The position numbers and the translations under genes are program-made. A DNA stretch of 6,551 nucleotides from Alphaproteobacteria bacterium (GTDB lineage: Bacteria > Pseudomonadota > Alphaproteobacteria > SHVP01). Below the pieces are notes generated by a model, which worked only from the letters and a program-made list of their open reading frames with translations, was not told the DNA's origin and did no database searches. Positions 1 to 6,014 of the stretch are shown piece by piece. How positions within the stretch are numbered: the first letter of the stretch is position 1; each line of letters opens with the position of its first letter. The DNA lies in contig JAPKDI010000072.1 of NCBI GenBank assembly GCA_026421105.1, forward strand, positions 1 through 6,551. Reading direction: 5' to 3'.

Positions 1-1172
1 CTCGCAAGTATCTCAGGCCGCGCCGGTGTTTGCCGATGTGGGCGATCATATTCAGGTGCGGCCTCCGCGAGGGGCGCGACGGGGAGGTCGGCCACCACCT
101 CGCCGCCCATCTTCAAGACCATTCGTCCGCTCTCGGTCAGGCGACCGATCACGGCGAAGTCGAGTTCCCACTTCTCAAAAATCGCGCGCGCGTCGTCTTC
201 ACGGCCCGCCTTTAGCACGATCAACATGCGCTCTTGCGACTCCGACAACATGAGGTCGTAAGCGCTCATACCGGTTTCGCGCATGGGCACTTCGTCCAAG
301 TCGAGGTCGATCCCCATACCGCCGCGTGATGCCATCTCGAACGACGAGGAGGTCAGTCCGGCGGCGCCCATATCTTGGATGGCCACAATGGTGTCGGTTG
401 CCATGAGCTCTAAGCACGCCTCCAACAACAGCTTCTCGGTGAACGGGTCGCCGACCTGCACCGTGGGGCGCTTCTTGTCGGACTGATCGTCAAACTCGGC
501 CGATGCCATGGTCGCACCGTGAATGCCGTCTCGCCCGGTCTTCGAACCGACGTAGATGACCGGGTTGCCGACACCCGCCGCCTCAGCGTAGAAAATTCGA
601 TCCGTCGACGCGATCCCCACGGTCATCGCGTTGACAAGAATGTTTCCGTCATAGCTGCTGTGGAACGTGCATTCGCCGCCGACAGTCGGCACGCCAATGC
701 AGTTTCCATAACCCCCGATCCCAGCCACGACACCGCTCACGAGATGGCGGGTCTTTGGGTGGTCGGGTGAGCCAAAGCGTAGCGCGTTCAGGTTGGCGAT
801 GGGCCGGGCGCCCATGGTGAAGACATCGCGTAGAATCCCACCCACACCAGTCGCCGCGCCCTGATAGGGCTCAATGTAGGATGGGTGGTTGTGGCTTTCC
901 ATTTTGAAGATCGCGGCGAGGCCGTGGCCGATGTCGATCACACCAGCATTCTCACCTGGACCACAAATCACCCACGGCGCCTCCGTGGGCAGCGTTCGCA
1001 GCCACTTCTTGGAAGATTTGTAGGAGCAATGCTCGCTCCACATGACCGAGAAGATCCCGAGTTCGGTTATATTAGGTGTCCGCCCTAAAATCTCGACGGC
1101 ACGGGCAAACTCGTCTGGCGTCAAACCGTGTTCCGCAGCGAGCTCGGGGGTCACGTTACTCTGAACGTTCAT
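1..1172 (-). CDS. purL: Phosphoribosylformylglycinamidine synthase, synthetase subunit PurL (5' part only)
   Basis: PurL is the ATP-dependent synthetase subunit of FGAM synthase. It uses ammonia supplied by PurQ to convert FGAR to FGAM, the fourth step of cytosolic de novo purine synthesis. The frame is open from the ATG at 1170-1172 to the left window edge, giving about 390 residues. The short PurL type is usually about 730 residues, so the C-terminal half lies outside the window. Visible motifs are WSEHCSYK (residues 45-52) with the expected catalytic His48, the ATP/Mg-binding ESHNHPS (92-98), [11 protein letters not shown] (102-112), and a VGGE motif followed by conserved AIR-synthase-fold sequence. 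The short N-terminus without a large extra domain shows this is the PurS/PurQ-dependent form, not the fused enterobacterial enzyme. It starts 4 bases after the purQ stop with no strong Shine-Dalgarno sequence, which suggests translational coupling. No internal stop or frameshift is seen. Confidence 0.97.
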   Translation of the reverse strand, partial: MNVQSNVTPELAAEHGLTPDEFARAVEILGRTPNITELGIFSVMWSEHCSYKSSKKWLRTLPTEAPWVICGPGENAGVIDIGHGLAAIFKMESHNHPSYIEPYQGAATGVGGILRDVFTMGARPIANLNALRFGSPDHPKTRHLVSGVVAGIGGYGNCIGVPTVGGECTFHSSYDGNILVNAMTVGIASTDRIFYAEAAGVGNPVIYVGSKTGRDGIHGATMASAEFDDQSDKKRPTVQVGDPFTEKLLLEACLELMATDTIVAIQDMGAAGLTSSSFEMASRGGMGIDLDLDEVPMRETGMSAYDLMLSESQERMLIVLKAGREDDARAIFEKWELDFAVIGRLTESGRMVLKMGGEVVADLPVAPLAEAAPEYDRPHRQTPARPEILA

Positions 1173-1176
1173 CAGC

Positions 1177-1866
1177 TTACGAAATAGAGCTTATTAGGGA
1201 ATCAAACATGGCCCGCCCGTCGTTGCCCCCAAGCATGGGGTCGGATAGCCGTTCGGGGTGCGGCATCATGCCAAGGATGCGGCGTGAGGGGTCCAGAACG
1301 CCGGCGATGTTAGACAGCGAGCCGTTGGGGTTGGCGGTATCACTTATCGCGCCCGTTTCGTCGCAGTACCGAAAAGCGATACGCCGCTCGTCCTCAAGCT
1401 GCGCATGGCCGTCCGCATCGATAAAATAGTTCCCATCGTGATGTGCGACGGGGATTCGAATGATTTGCCCGGCGGTATAACCGCTGCTGAATACTGTATC
1501 GTTTTGATCGACGCGTAGAAAAACATCCTTGCACACGAACCTCAGGTTGTGATTCCGCATAAGCATGCCGGGCAAGAGGCCCGCCTCGGTCAGGACTTGA
1601 AACCCGTTGCAAATGCCAAGCACCGCAACACCTCGCTGCGCAAATCGGACCACTTCTTTCATGATGGGGGAGTGCGCGGCCATCGCACCAGAGCGTAGAT
1701 AGTCGCCGTAGGAAAACCCGCCTGGTACCGCAATAAGGTCGACTTCGGGAAGCGTCGTATCGCGATGCCAAACCATTGCCGGTTGCTCGCCCATGGATTG
1801 CGTAAGCGCCACCTTCAGGTCGCGGTCGCAGTTCGAGCCGGGGAAAACGATGACGGCAGCCTTCAT
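1177..1866 (-). CDS. purQ: Phosphoribosylformylglycinamidine synthase, glutaminase subunit PurQ
   Basis: PurQ is the class I glutamine amidotransferase subunit of FGAM synthase. It hydrolyses glutamine and passes ammonia to PurL. The 229-residue length is typical of stand-alone PurQ. The nucleophile elbow GICNGFQ (residues 84-90) carries the catalytic Cys86. The other triad members are His203 and Glu205 in the PHPER motif (202-206). The N-terminus has FPGSNCD (8-14) and [13 protein letters not shown] (48-60), and NPNGS (179-183) is the family's substrate-side signature. The start is supported by AGGA four bases upstream of the ATG and by homology beginning at residue 1. The gene lies 33 bases after purS and 4 bases before purL, inside the same right-to-left operon. 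Nothing about the gene looks damaged. Confidence 0.97.
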   Translation of the reverse strand: MKAAVIVFPGSNCDRDLKVALTQSMGEQPAMVWHRDTTLPEVDLIAVPGGFSYGDYLRSGAMAAHSPIMKEVVRFAQRGVAVLGICNGFQVLTEAGLLPGMLMRNHNLRFVCKDVFLRVDQNDTVFSSGYTAGQIIRIPVAHHDGNYFIDADGHAQLEDERRIAFRYCDETGAISDTANPNGSLSNIAGVLDPSRRILGMMPHPERLSDPMLGGNDGRAMFDSLISSIS

Positions 1867-1899
1867 TTCTTCCTGGGTATCCCTACGTGACGGATTTGG

Positions 1900-2148
1900 T
1901 CAGGCCTGATCAACGATCTCGACTCGGTAATTCTCAATAACCGTATTGGCCAGCAGACGCTCGCACATCTCTTTCACCGCTGATTTTGCGGTGGCGGGAT
2001 CGCTGTCCGCGAGGTCGAGTTCGATGTACTTGCCCTGCCGCACATCGTTTACGCCCTGAAAGCCGATATTTGTCAGCGCGTTTTCAATCGCTTTTCCCTG
2101 GGGGTCGAGTACGCCCGGCTTAAGGGTGATGTGCACACGTACCTTCAT
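1900..2148 (-). CDS. purS: Phosphoribosylformylglycinamidine synthase subunit PurS
   Basis: PurS is the small third subunit of FGAM synthase in organisms with short PurL. It bridges PurQ and PurL in the complex and is needed for ammonia transfer. The 82-residue product has the family pattern: an N-terminal beta strand with VxITLKPGVLDPQG (residues 4-18), then a helix, then GFQGVNDVRQGKYIEL (29-44), and a C-terminal NTVIENYRVEI strand (68-78). The start is 4 bases after the purC stop. The nearest Shine-Dalgarno-like sequence (AAGGTGA) lies inside the purC tail about 12 bases upstream, so coupled translation is likely. Its position before purQ and purL matches its role in the same complex. Confidence 0.96.
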   Translation of the reverse strand: MKVRVHITLKPGVLDPQGKAIENALTNIGFQGVNDVRQGKYIELDLADSDPATAKSAVKEMCERLLANTVIENYRVEIVDQA

Positions 2149-2152
2149 CGCT

Positions 2153-2917
2153 TTATTGCATCACCTTTGGGCCCTTGATGTCGGTCGGGCCGCTTTCGGG
2201 AAGAATGCCCAGGCGGCGGGCCACTTCTTGGTAGGCCTCGGCGATATTGTCCATATCGCGACGGAACCGGTCTTTGTCCATTTTTTCGTTTGTCTGGAGA
2301 TCCCACAGTCGGCACGAGTCGGGGCTGATCTCGTCGGCCAGCACAATCCGCATGTCTTCGTTGGTGTAGTGCCGGCCATATTCAACCTTGAAGTCGATCA
2401 GTCGGATGCCGACGCCGAAAAACAGTCCTGACAGGAAGTCGTTGATCCGCAGGGACATGGCGACCATCTCGTCGAGTTCTTGGGGAGACGACCAGCCGAA
2501 TGCGGTGATGTGCTCCTCACCGACCATCGGATCGCCCAGGTCGTCGGACTTGTAGTAATATTCGATGATCGATCGGGGCAGCGCCTCGCCCTCAGGAATG
2601 CCAAGCCGTTTCGACAGCGAGCCCGCGGCAACGTTCCGTACGACCACTTCGATCGGGATAATCTCGACTTCCTTGATCAATTGTTCGCGCATATTCAGCC
2701 GCCGAACGAAATGCGTGGGGACGCCAATCTCGCCAATCCGGGTCATCAGATACTCGGAGATCCGGTTGTTTAAGACGCCTTTGCCGGTGATTGTGCCGCG
2801 CTTTTGATTGTTGAAAGCGGTCGCATCGTCCTTAAAATACTGGACAAGCGTGCCGGGCTCTGGGCCCTCGAAAATAACCTTCGCCTTGCCTTCATAGATT
2901 TGTCTGCGGCGGGCCAT
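2153..2917 (-). CDS. purC: SAICAR synthetase (phosphoribosylaminoimidazole-succinocarboxamide synthase) PurC
   Basis: PurC joins aspartate to CAIR using ATP to make SAICAR in de novo purine synthesis. The 254-residue length is normal for the bacterial enzyme. Visible family motifs are IYEGKAK (residues 7-13) in the ATP-binding N-terminus, [10 protein letters not shown] (46-55), the signature [15 protein letters not shown] (87-101), and [13 protein letters not shown] at the active site. The ATG is chosen because the conserved [13 protein letters not shown] begins there and AGAGGA lies 11 bases upstream. This is the first gene of the purCSQL operon. A probable sigma70-type promoter lies about 45 bases upstream. 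An overlapping three-codon ORF sits between the Shine-Dalgarno sequence and the start (described separately). Confidence 0.97.
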   Translation of the reverse strand: MARRRQIYEGKAKVIFEGPEPGTLVQYFKDDATAFNNQKRGTITGKGVLNNRISEYLMTRIGEIGVPTHFVRRLNMREQLIKEVEIIPIEVVVRNVAAGSLSKRLGIPEGEALPRSIIEYYYKSDDLGDPMVGEEHITAFGWSSPQELDEMVAMSLRINDFLSGLFFGVGIRLIDFKVEYGRHYTNEDMRIVLADEISPDSCRLWDLQTNEKMDKDRFRRDMDNIAEAYQEVARRLGILPESGPTDIKGPKVMQ

Positions 2918-2918
2918 T

Positions 2919-2927
2919 TTAGGTCAT
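2919..2927 (-). other. Three-codon ORF (ATG ACC TAA) in the purC leader
   Basis: Between the purC Shine-Dalgarno sequence and the purC ATG the minus strand reads ATGACCTAAAATG. This is a complete ATG-ACC-TAA mini-ORF ending one base before the purC start. Its ATG lies almost directly against the AGAGGA, which is closer than optimal for initiation. It is out of frame with purC. It may be coincidental, or it may influence initiation by ribosome stalling or reinitiation. There is no sequence evidence that it is translated. Confidence 0.3.
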
Positions 2928-2928
2928 T

Positions 2929-2934
2929 TCCTCT
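2929..2934 (-). promoter_or_regulatory. Shine-Dalgarno sequence for purC
   Basis: On the minus strand this reads AGAGGA, a strong match to the 16S anti-Shine-Dalgarno. It lies 11 bases before the purC ATG. The spacing is slightly long because the ATGACCTAA mini-ORF occupies the gap. It is the only good ribosome-binding sequence near the start and supports initiation at 2917. Confidence 0.6.
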
Positions 2935-2962
2935 AGTAGGGGGCCAGCAAGAGGCCTGTCGT

Positions 2963-2991
2963 CTTATAGGGCAAAAAAACTGGTCACCCAA
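2963..2991 (-). promoter_or_regulatory. Candidate sigma70-type promoter for the purCSQL operon
   Basis: On the minus strand a -10 element TATAAG (2963-2968, five of six consensus bases) follows a weak -35 element TTGGGT (2986-2991) after exactly 17 bases. The spacer contains a run of seven T. Transcription would begin near 2955 and leave a leader of roughly 38 bases before purC. The -10 box and spacing are good, the -35 box is poor (three of six). I recognise no PurR-type operator or riboswitch in the leader, which is too short for a purine riboswitch. Confidence 0.4.
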
Positions 2992-3004
2992 GGCCCTCAC
3001 CCAC

Positions 3005-3033
3005 TGGACGGCGCGTGGTTCAAATCCTATATC
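3005..3033 (+). promoter_or_regulatory. Weak candidate promoter for the zeta-subunit gene
   Basis: On the plus strand TGGACG (3005-3010, four of six -35 bases) and TATATC (3028-3033, four of six -10 bases) are separated by 17 bases. They precede the zeta start codon by about 75 bases. The gene needs its own promoter because purC is divergent from it, and this is the best arrangement I find in the spacer. Both boxes are weak and the call is tentative. It lies just upstream of the divergent purC -35 element. Confidence 0.2.
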
Positions 3034-3091
3034 GATACTTGATTTAGCCCCGTCCAAAGGGCTATGGACAGCCAAGCCACTTTAGCCCCAC

Positions 3092-3097
3092 AGGGAG
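3092..3097 (+). promoter_or_regulatory. Shine-Dalgarno sequence deciding the zeta-gene start
   Basis: AGGGAG lies 11 bases before the ATG at 3109. An in-frame upstream ATG at 3064 has an AAAGGG only two bases before it, too close to work well, and it would add 15 residues unlike the family. The ribosome-binding sequence and homology together favour 3109. Confidence 0.5.
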
Positions 3098-3108
3098 CGT
3101 CTCACCTC

Positions 3109-3435
3109 ATGTCATCCAGTTTCGAGAAGCGCGAACAGGCCCAAGAAGCGAAATATGCACACGACAGTGAAATAGCCTTCAAGGTGTCTGCTCGCCGCAA
3201 CAAACTCCTAGGGCTTTGGGCCGCAGAGTTGATGGGCATATCCGGGGCGGATGCCGAGGCTTACGGCAAGAAGACGGTGATGGCCGATTTTGAAGAGCCA
3301 GGCGACGAAGATGTCTTTCGCACGGTCATGGGCGATCTGACCACGGCAAAAGTAGAGATGTCCGATCAAGATCTCCGGCAGAAAATGGACACCCTAATGG
3401 CCGTCGCCCGCGAGCAAGTTGAGGCCGAAGCCTAG
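3109..3435 (+). CDS. F1-ATPase inhibitor zeta subunit family protein (DUF1476)
   Basis: This 108-residue soluble protein belongs to the alphaproteobacterial family long called DUF1476. The Paracoccus denitrificans member is the zeta subunit, a natural inhibitor of ATP hydrolysis by the F1Fo-ATP synthase. Family features visible are FEKREQAQEAKYAHDSE (residues 5-21), matching the inhibitory N-terminal segment; ARRNKLLGLWAAELMG (28-43); and ADFEEPGDEDVF (59-70) in the helical-bundle core. There are no signal peptide, membrane segments or cysteines. The start at 3109 rests on homology and an AGGGAG 11 bases upstream. The gene stands alone on the plus strand, divergent from purC and convergent with purB, with only 15 bases between stop codons. 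Family membership is secure. Whether this copy inhibits ATP hydrolysis strongly is an inference, since potency is reported to differ between alphaproteobacteria. Confidence 0.92.
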   Translation: MSSSFEKREQAQEAKYAHDSEIAFKVSARRNKLLGLWAAELMGISGADAEAYGKKTVMADFEEPGDEDVFRTVMGDLTTAKVEMSDQDLRQKMDTLMAVAREQVEAEA

Positions 3436-3450
3436 GCCTTCACGCGCCCC

Positions 3451-4773
3451 CTACTCGGCCACGCGGCGCGCCTGTTTAGAGCCGCTAAAGACTCTTTCGA
3501 AGATCGTGGAAACGTTTTTAGTGTGGTAGCCGAGGTCGAACGCCTGGGCGAGCTCGTCCTGAGATATCAACGCGACGACCTCCGGGTCCGACATGAGTGT
3601 TTCGAGAAAATCAATCCGCTCTTCCCAAACCCTCATCGCGTTCCGTTGGACCATCTCGTAAGCGGCCTCCCGGCTGGCACCCTTTTGGGTGAGCGCCAGT
3701 AAGACGCGCTGCGAATGCACCAACCCGCGCATCTGGTCGAGGTTTTCCTGCATGCGATCGGGGTGGATGACAAGCTGATCCATTAAGCCGGTGAGCCGTG
3801 CCAGTGCGAAATCCAGCGTCGCCGTGGCATCTGGTCCGATCATCCGCTCCACAGATGAATGAGAAATATCTCGTTCGTGCCACAACGCAACATTTTCGAG
3901 CGCGGGTGCCGCATAAGCACGCACCATGCGCGCCAACCCGGTCAGGTTCTCGCTAAGCACCGGGTTGCGTTTATGGGGCATCGCGGATGACCCCTTTTGC
4001 CCCTTCGCAAAAAATTCTTCTGCCTCAAGGACTTCGGTTCGCTGGAGGTGGCGAACTTCAGTCGCCAACCGTTCGACACAGCTGGCCACGAGGGCAAGCG
4101 TTGAAAAGAACGCAGCATGGCGGTCCCGCGGAATCACTTGCGTCGATACAGGCTCAATAGAGAGGCCCAGTGCCTTGGCGACATGGGCCTCCACGGCAGG
4201 GTCAATGTTGGCGAACGTGCCTACCGCGCCGGAAATGGCGCAGGTCGCAATTTCCGCCCGCGCTGCAATCAGTCGCGTCTTGCAACGATCGAATTCGGCA
4301 AAAGCCTGAGCCATCTTGAGGCCAAACGTCGTTGGTTCGGCGTGAATGCCATGGCTGCGGCCGACGCATACCGTGAATTTGTGCTCCATGGCGCGGCGCC
4401 GTAGCACAGTCAAAAGAGCATCGACATCTTCGATCAGAAGGTCGGCGGCTCGTGTCAGTTGGACCGCTAAGCACGTGTCGAGGACGTCCGACGATGTCAT
4501 GCCCTGGTGCACAAAGCGGGCGGGTTCACCGACATGTTCAGCCAGGCTGGTCAGGAACGCGATTACGTCATGCCGGGTCTCGCGTTCGATCTCGTCGATC
4601 CGGTCGATCTCAAATTTGCCCTTTTCCCAGACCGCAGCGGCAGCTTCTTTGGGTATGACCCCTAACGCTGCTTGGGCGTCGCAGGCATGCGCCTCAATCT
4701 CCAGCCAAATCTGGAATCGGGTTTCGGGCGCCCAAATCTGGGCCATTTCTGGGCGGCTATAACGCGGGATCAT
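3451..4773 (-). CDS. purB: Adenylosuccinate lyase PurB
   Basis: PurB eliminates fumarate from SAICAR to give AICAR and from adenylosuccinate to give AMP. It therefore acts in both the common purine pathway and the AMP branch. It is a cytosolic homotetramer of the fumarase/aspartase superfamily. The 440-residue length is normal. Motifs are the N-terminal MIPRYSRPEM, TRHDV with His68, MTSSD (residues 92-96), GRSHGIHAEP with His141, and the superfamily signature loop GSSAMPHKRNP (261-271) carrying the expected catalytic serine (Ser263). The start is fixed by the conserved N-terminus, but no clear Shine-Dalgarno sequence precedes it. A good promoter-like sequence lies about 32 bases upstream, within decayed radC. 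The gene is separated from purC by the oppositely oriented zeta gene, so it is probably its own transcription unit rather than part of purCSQL. Confidence 0.97.
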   Translation of the reverse strand: MIPRYSRPEMAQIWAPETRFQIWLEIEAHACDAQAALGVIPKEAAAAVWEKGKFEIDRIDEIERETRHDVIAFLTSLAEHVGEPARFVHQGMTSSDVLDTCLAVQLTRAADLLIEDVDALLTVLRRRAMEHKFTVCVGRSHGIHAEPTTFGLKMAQAFAEFDRCKTRLIAARAEIATCAISGAVGTFANIDPAVEAHVAKALGLSIEPVSTQVIPRDRHAAFFSTLALVASCVERLATEVRHLQRTEVLEAEEFFAKGQKGSSAMPHKRNPVLSENLTGLARMVRAYAAPALENVALWHERDISHSSVERMIGPDATATLDFALARLTGLMDQLVIHPDRMQENLDQMRGLVHSQRVLLALTQKGASREAAYEMVQRNAMRVWEERIDFLETLMSDPEVVALISQDELAQAFDLGYHTKNVSTIFERVFSGSKQARRVAE

Positions 4774-4804
4774 TCGACAATTTCTGCATGTGACGAGGGG
4801 TATA

Positions 4805-4834
4805 AGTATAGTCGGGCTCGCGTGCAGGGGCCAA
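4805..4834 (-). promoter_or_regulatory. Candidate sigma70-type promoter for purB
   Basis: On the minus strand a -35-like TTGGCC (4829-4834, four of six) and a -10 TATACT (4805-4810, five of six) are separated by 18 bases. Transcription would start near 4798, giving a short leader of about 25 bases to the purB ATG. The site lies just past the last recognisable radC homology, between the pseudogene and purB. It would let purB be expressed without read-through from map. No operator or terminator-like hairpin is evident around it. Confidence 0.45.
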
Positions 4835-4869
4835 GGTCAGCGTCCCCGAAAAGTGAGAGGTCTTTGTGC

Positions 4870-5170
4870 ACACATTCCTTGCCGTCGCCTCGACAACCTT
4901 CAGCCCGGCGACCCCGACCCCGAAGATTTCTTGCAGGCACGCCGGTAAAGCCGTTAGCACCCGTTCGAACGCTACGAATCTTTGATGAGGGCCCTGGCAA
5001 GTGGTTTGGTGTCGCCCCGGCGAATAACGCAGAACAGGACAAGCACGAGAAGTTCGTAGTCTGGGAGTCCGTCAGGTCCGCCCTTTAGAAAACGAATGCC
5101 AAGCCATCTCGCGATGGCCGAGCTGATCAGTTGCGGATTGGTCGCCGATCTTGTGGCGCCCTGTCGGCAT
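4870..5170 (-). pseudogene. radC: Decayed radC (JAB-domain/UPF0758 family), N-terminal remnant with two frameshifts
   Basis: Eight bases after the map stop a minus-strand ATG (5168-5170) opens a frame ending in a GHRE motif, as in alphaproteobacterial RadC N-termini, but it stops at 5072-5074. Homology continues in another frame with [20 protein letters not shown], then [14 protein letters not shown], until a TAG at 4972-4974. It continues in a third frame with FERVLTALPACLQEIFGVG and LKVVEAT. This is the helix-hairpin-helix N-terminal region of RadC in order. The frame changes fit a one-base insertion near 5101-5110 and a one-base deletion near 4978-4984. The hairpin also seems to lack two or three residues. 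After about 4870 no homology remains: the C-terminal JAB/MPN metalloprotease-like domain with its HxH...D motif is absent. RadC's role is uncertain; the old DNA-repair assignment is disputed. The sfsA-map-radC order in related genomes (from memory) supports the identification. Confidence 0.82.
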
Positions 5171-5178
5171 CGGTCGGG

Positions 5179-6000
5179 TCAGCTATAGGGCGGCTGGTCG
5201 AATCCGCGGGGTGACGCCGTAAAGATCTCGTATCCGTTCGTGGTTACCGCGATCGAGTGTTCGTACTGTGCCGACAGCGACCGGTCTTTGGTTACCGCGG
5301 TCCAACCGTCATTGAGCATCTTCACTTGCCACTTGCCGAGGTTGATCATCGGTTCGACCGTGAAGAACATACCTTCTCGCAGTTCTGTACCGGTTCCGGG
5401 CGCGCCGTAATGCAAAATGTTCGGTGCGTCATGGAACACACGACCAAGGCCGTGGCCACAAAAATCGCGCACGACTGAACACCGTTGCGACTCCGCGTAT
5501 TCTTGGATCGCGTGGCCGATGTCGCCGGTAGTTGCGCCGGGACGAACAGCCTCGATGCCGCGCATCATGGCATCATACGTTACATCGCAGAGGCGGCGCG
5601 CTTTCACGCCAACATCGCCGACAAAATACATCCGACTGGAATCGCCGTGCCATCCGTCGACGATCACCGTCACGTCGATGTTCACGACGTCGCCCTTTTG
5701 CAGGACCTTCGTGCCGGGAATGCCGTGGCACACAACATGATTGACCGATGTGCAAATCGACTTCGGGAAGCCCCGGTAGTTCAAGGGCGCGGGAATAGCC
5801 CCGCGCTCCACGATAAAGGCATGGGCGAAGTCATCGATCGTCTCGGTGCTCACACCAGGGGCGACCGTCGCGACGATCGCGTCGAGCGTTTCGGCGGCAA
5901 GCCGGCCAGCGGCGCGCATCCCGTCGAAATCTTCCGGGGCGTGAAGCTTGATGGCGCCGGTGTTGCGCAACGGCGCCTCGGCGGCAAGGGCGTAGGTCAT
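5179..6000 (-). CDS. map: Type I methionine aminopeptidase
   Basis: The enzyme removes initiator methionine from nascent proteins with a small second residue and acts in the cytosol. The 273-residue product is type I with the pita-bread fold and no type II insertion. The five metal ligands are all visible: Asp109 (NIDV), Asp120 (HGDSSR), His183 (CGHGLG), Glu216 (TVEP) and Glu247 (YEHS). The substrate-binding His92 lies in VVCHGIPG. The N-terminus has about 20 residues before the conserved domain, and the C-terminal tail is short. GGAG lies six bases before the ATG, giving a well-supported start. The gene follows sfsA by 14 bases and is probably co-transcribed with it. Immediately downstream is the radC remnant, formerly the likely next gene of the unit. 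Confidence 0.97.
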   Translation of the reverse strand: MTYALAAEAPLRNTGAIKLHAPEDFDGMRAAGRLAAETLDAIVATVAPGVSTETIDDFAHAFIVERGAIPAPLNYRGFPKSICTSVNHVVCHGIPGTKVLQKGDVVNIDVTVIVDGWHGDSSRMYFVGDVGVKARRLCDVTYDAMMRGIEAVRPGATTGDIGHAIQEYAESQRCSVVRDFCGHGLGRVFHDAPNILHYGAPGTGTELREGMFFTVEPMINLGKWQVKMLNDGWTAVTKDRSLSAQYEHSIAVTTNGYEIFTASPRGFDQPPYS

Positions 6001-6006
6001 CTATAT

Positions 6007-6010
6007 CTCC
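6007..6010 (-). promoter_or_regulatory. Shine-Dalgarno sequence for map
   Basis: GGAG on the minus strand lies six bases before the map ATG, within the 14-base gap after the sfsA stop. The near-ideal spacing supports the start at 6000. Confidence 0.55.
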
Positions 6011-6014
6011 GTCA

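Noticed and set aside
3064..3108. Upstream in-frame ATG as the start of the zeta gene (123 residues)
   Set aside because: The extra 15 residues do not match the family N-terminus, and the ribosome-binding-like AAAGGG lies only two bases from that ATG.
3926..4762. Several plus-strand open frames of 95-138 residues opposite purB
   Set aside because: They are arginine/serine-rich shadow translations of purB with no ribosome-binding sequence or family resemblance.
4797..4812. Plus-strand -10-like TATAAGTATAGT as a divergent promoter opposite purB
   Set aside because: No -35-like element lies at a workable distance upstream, and no plus-strand gene follows.
4770..5042. A 90-residue minus-strand open frame in the map-purB spacer as an independent small protein
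   Set aside because: It is out of frame with the radC homology over the same bases and resembles no known protein. The radC remnant explains the region better.
4672..5088. A 138-residue plus-strand open frame crossing the purB start and the map-purB spacer
   Set aside because: It starts inside purB, has low-complexity basic composition, and the opposite strand carries the radC homology.
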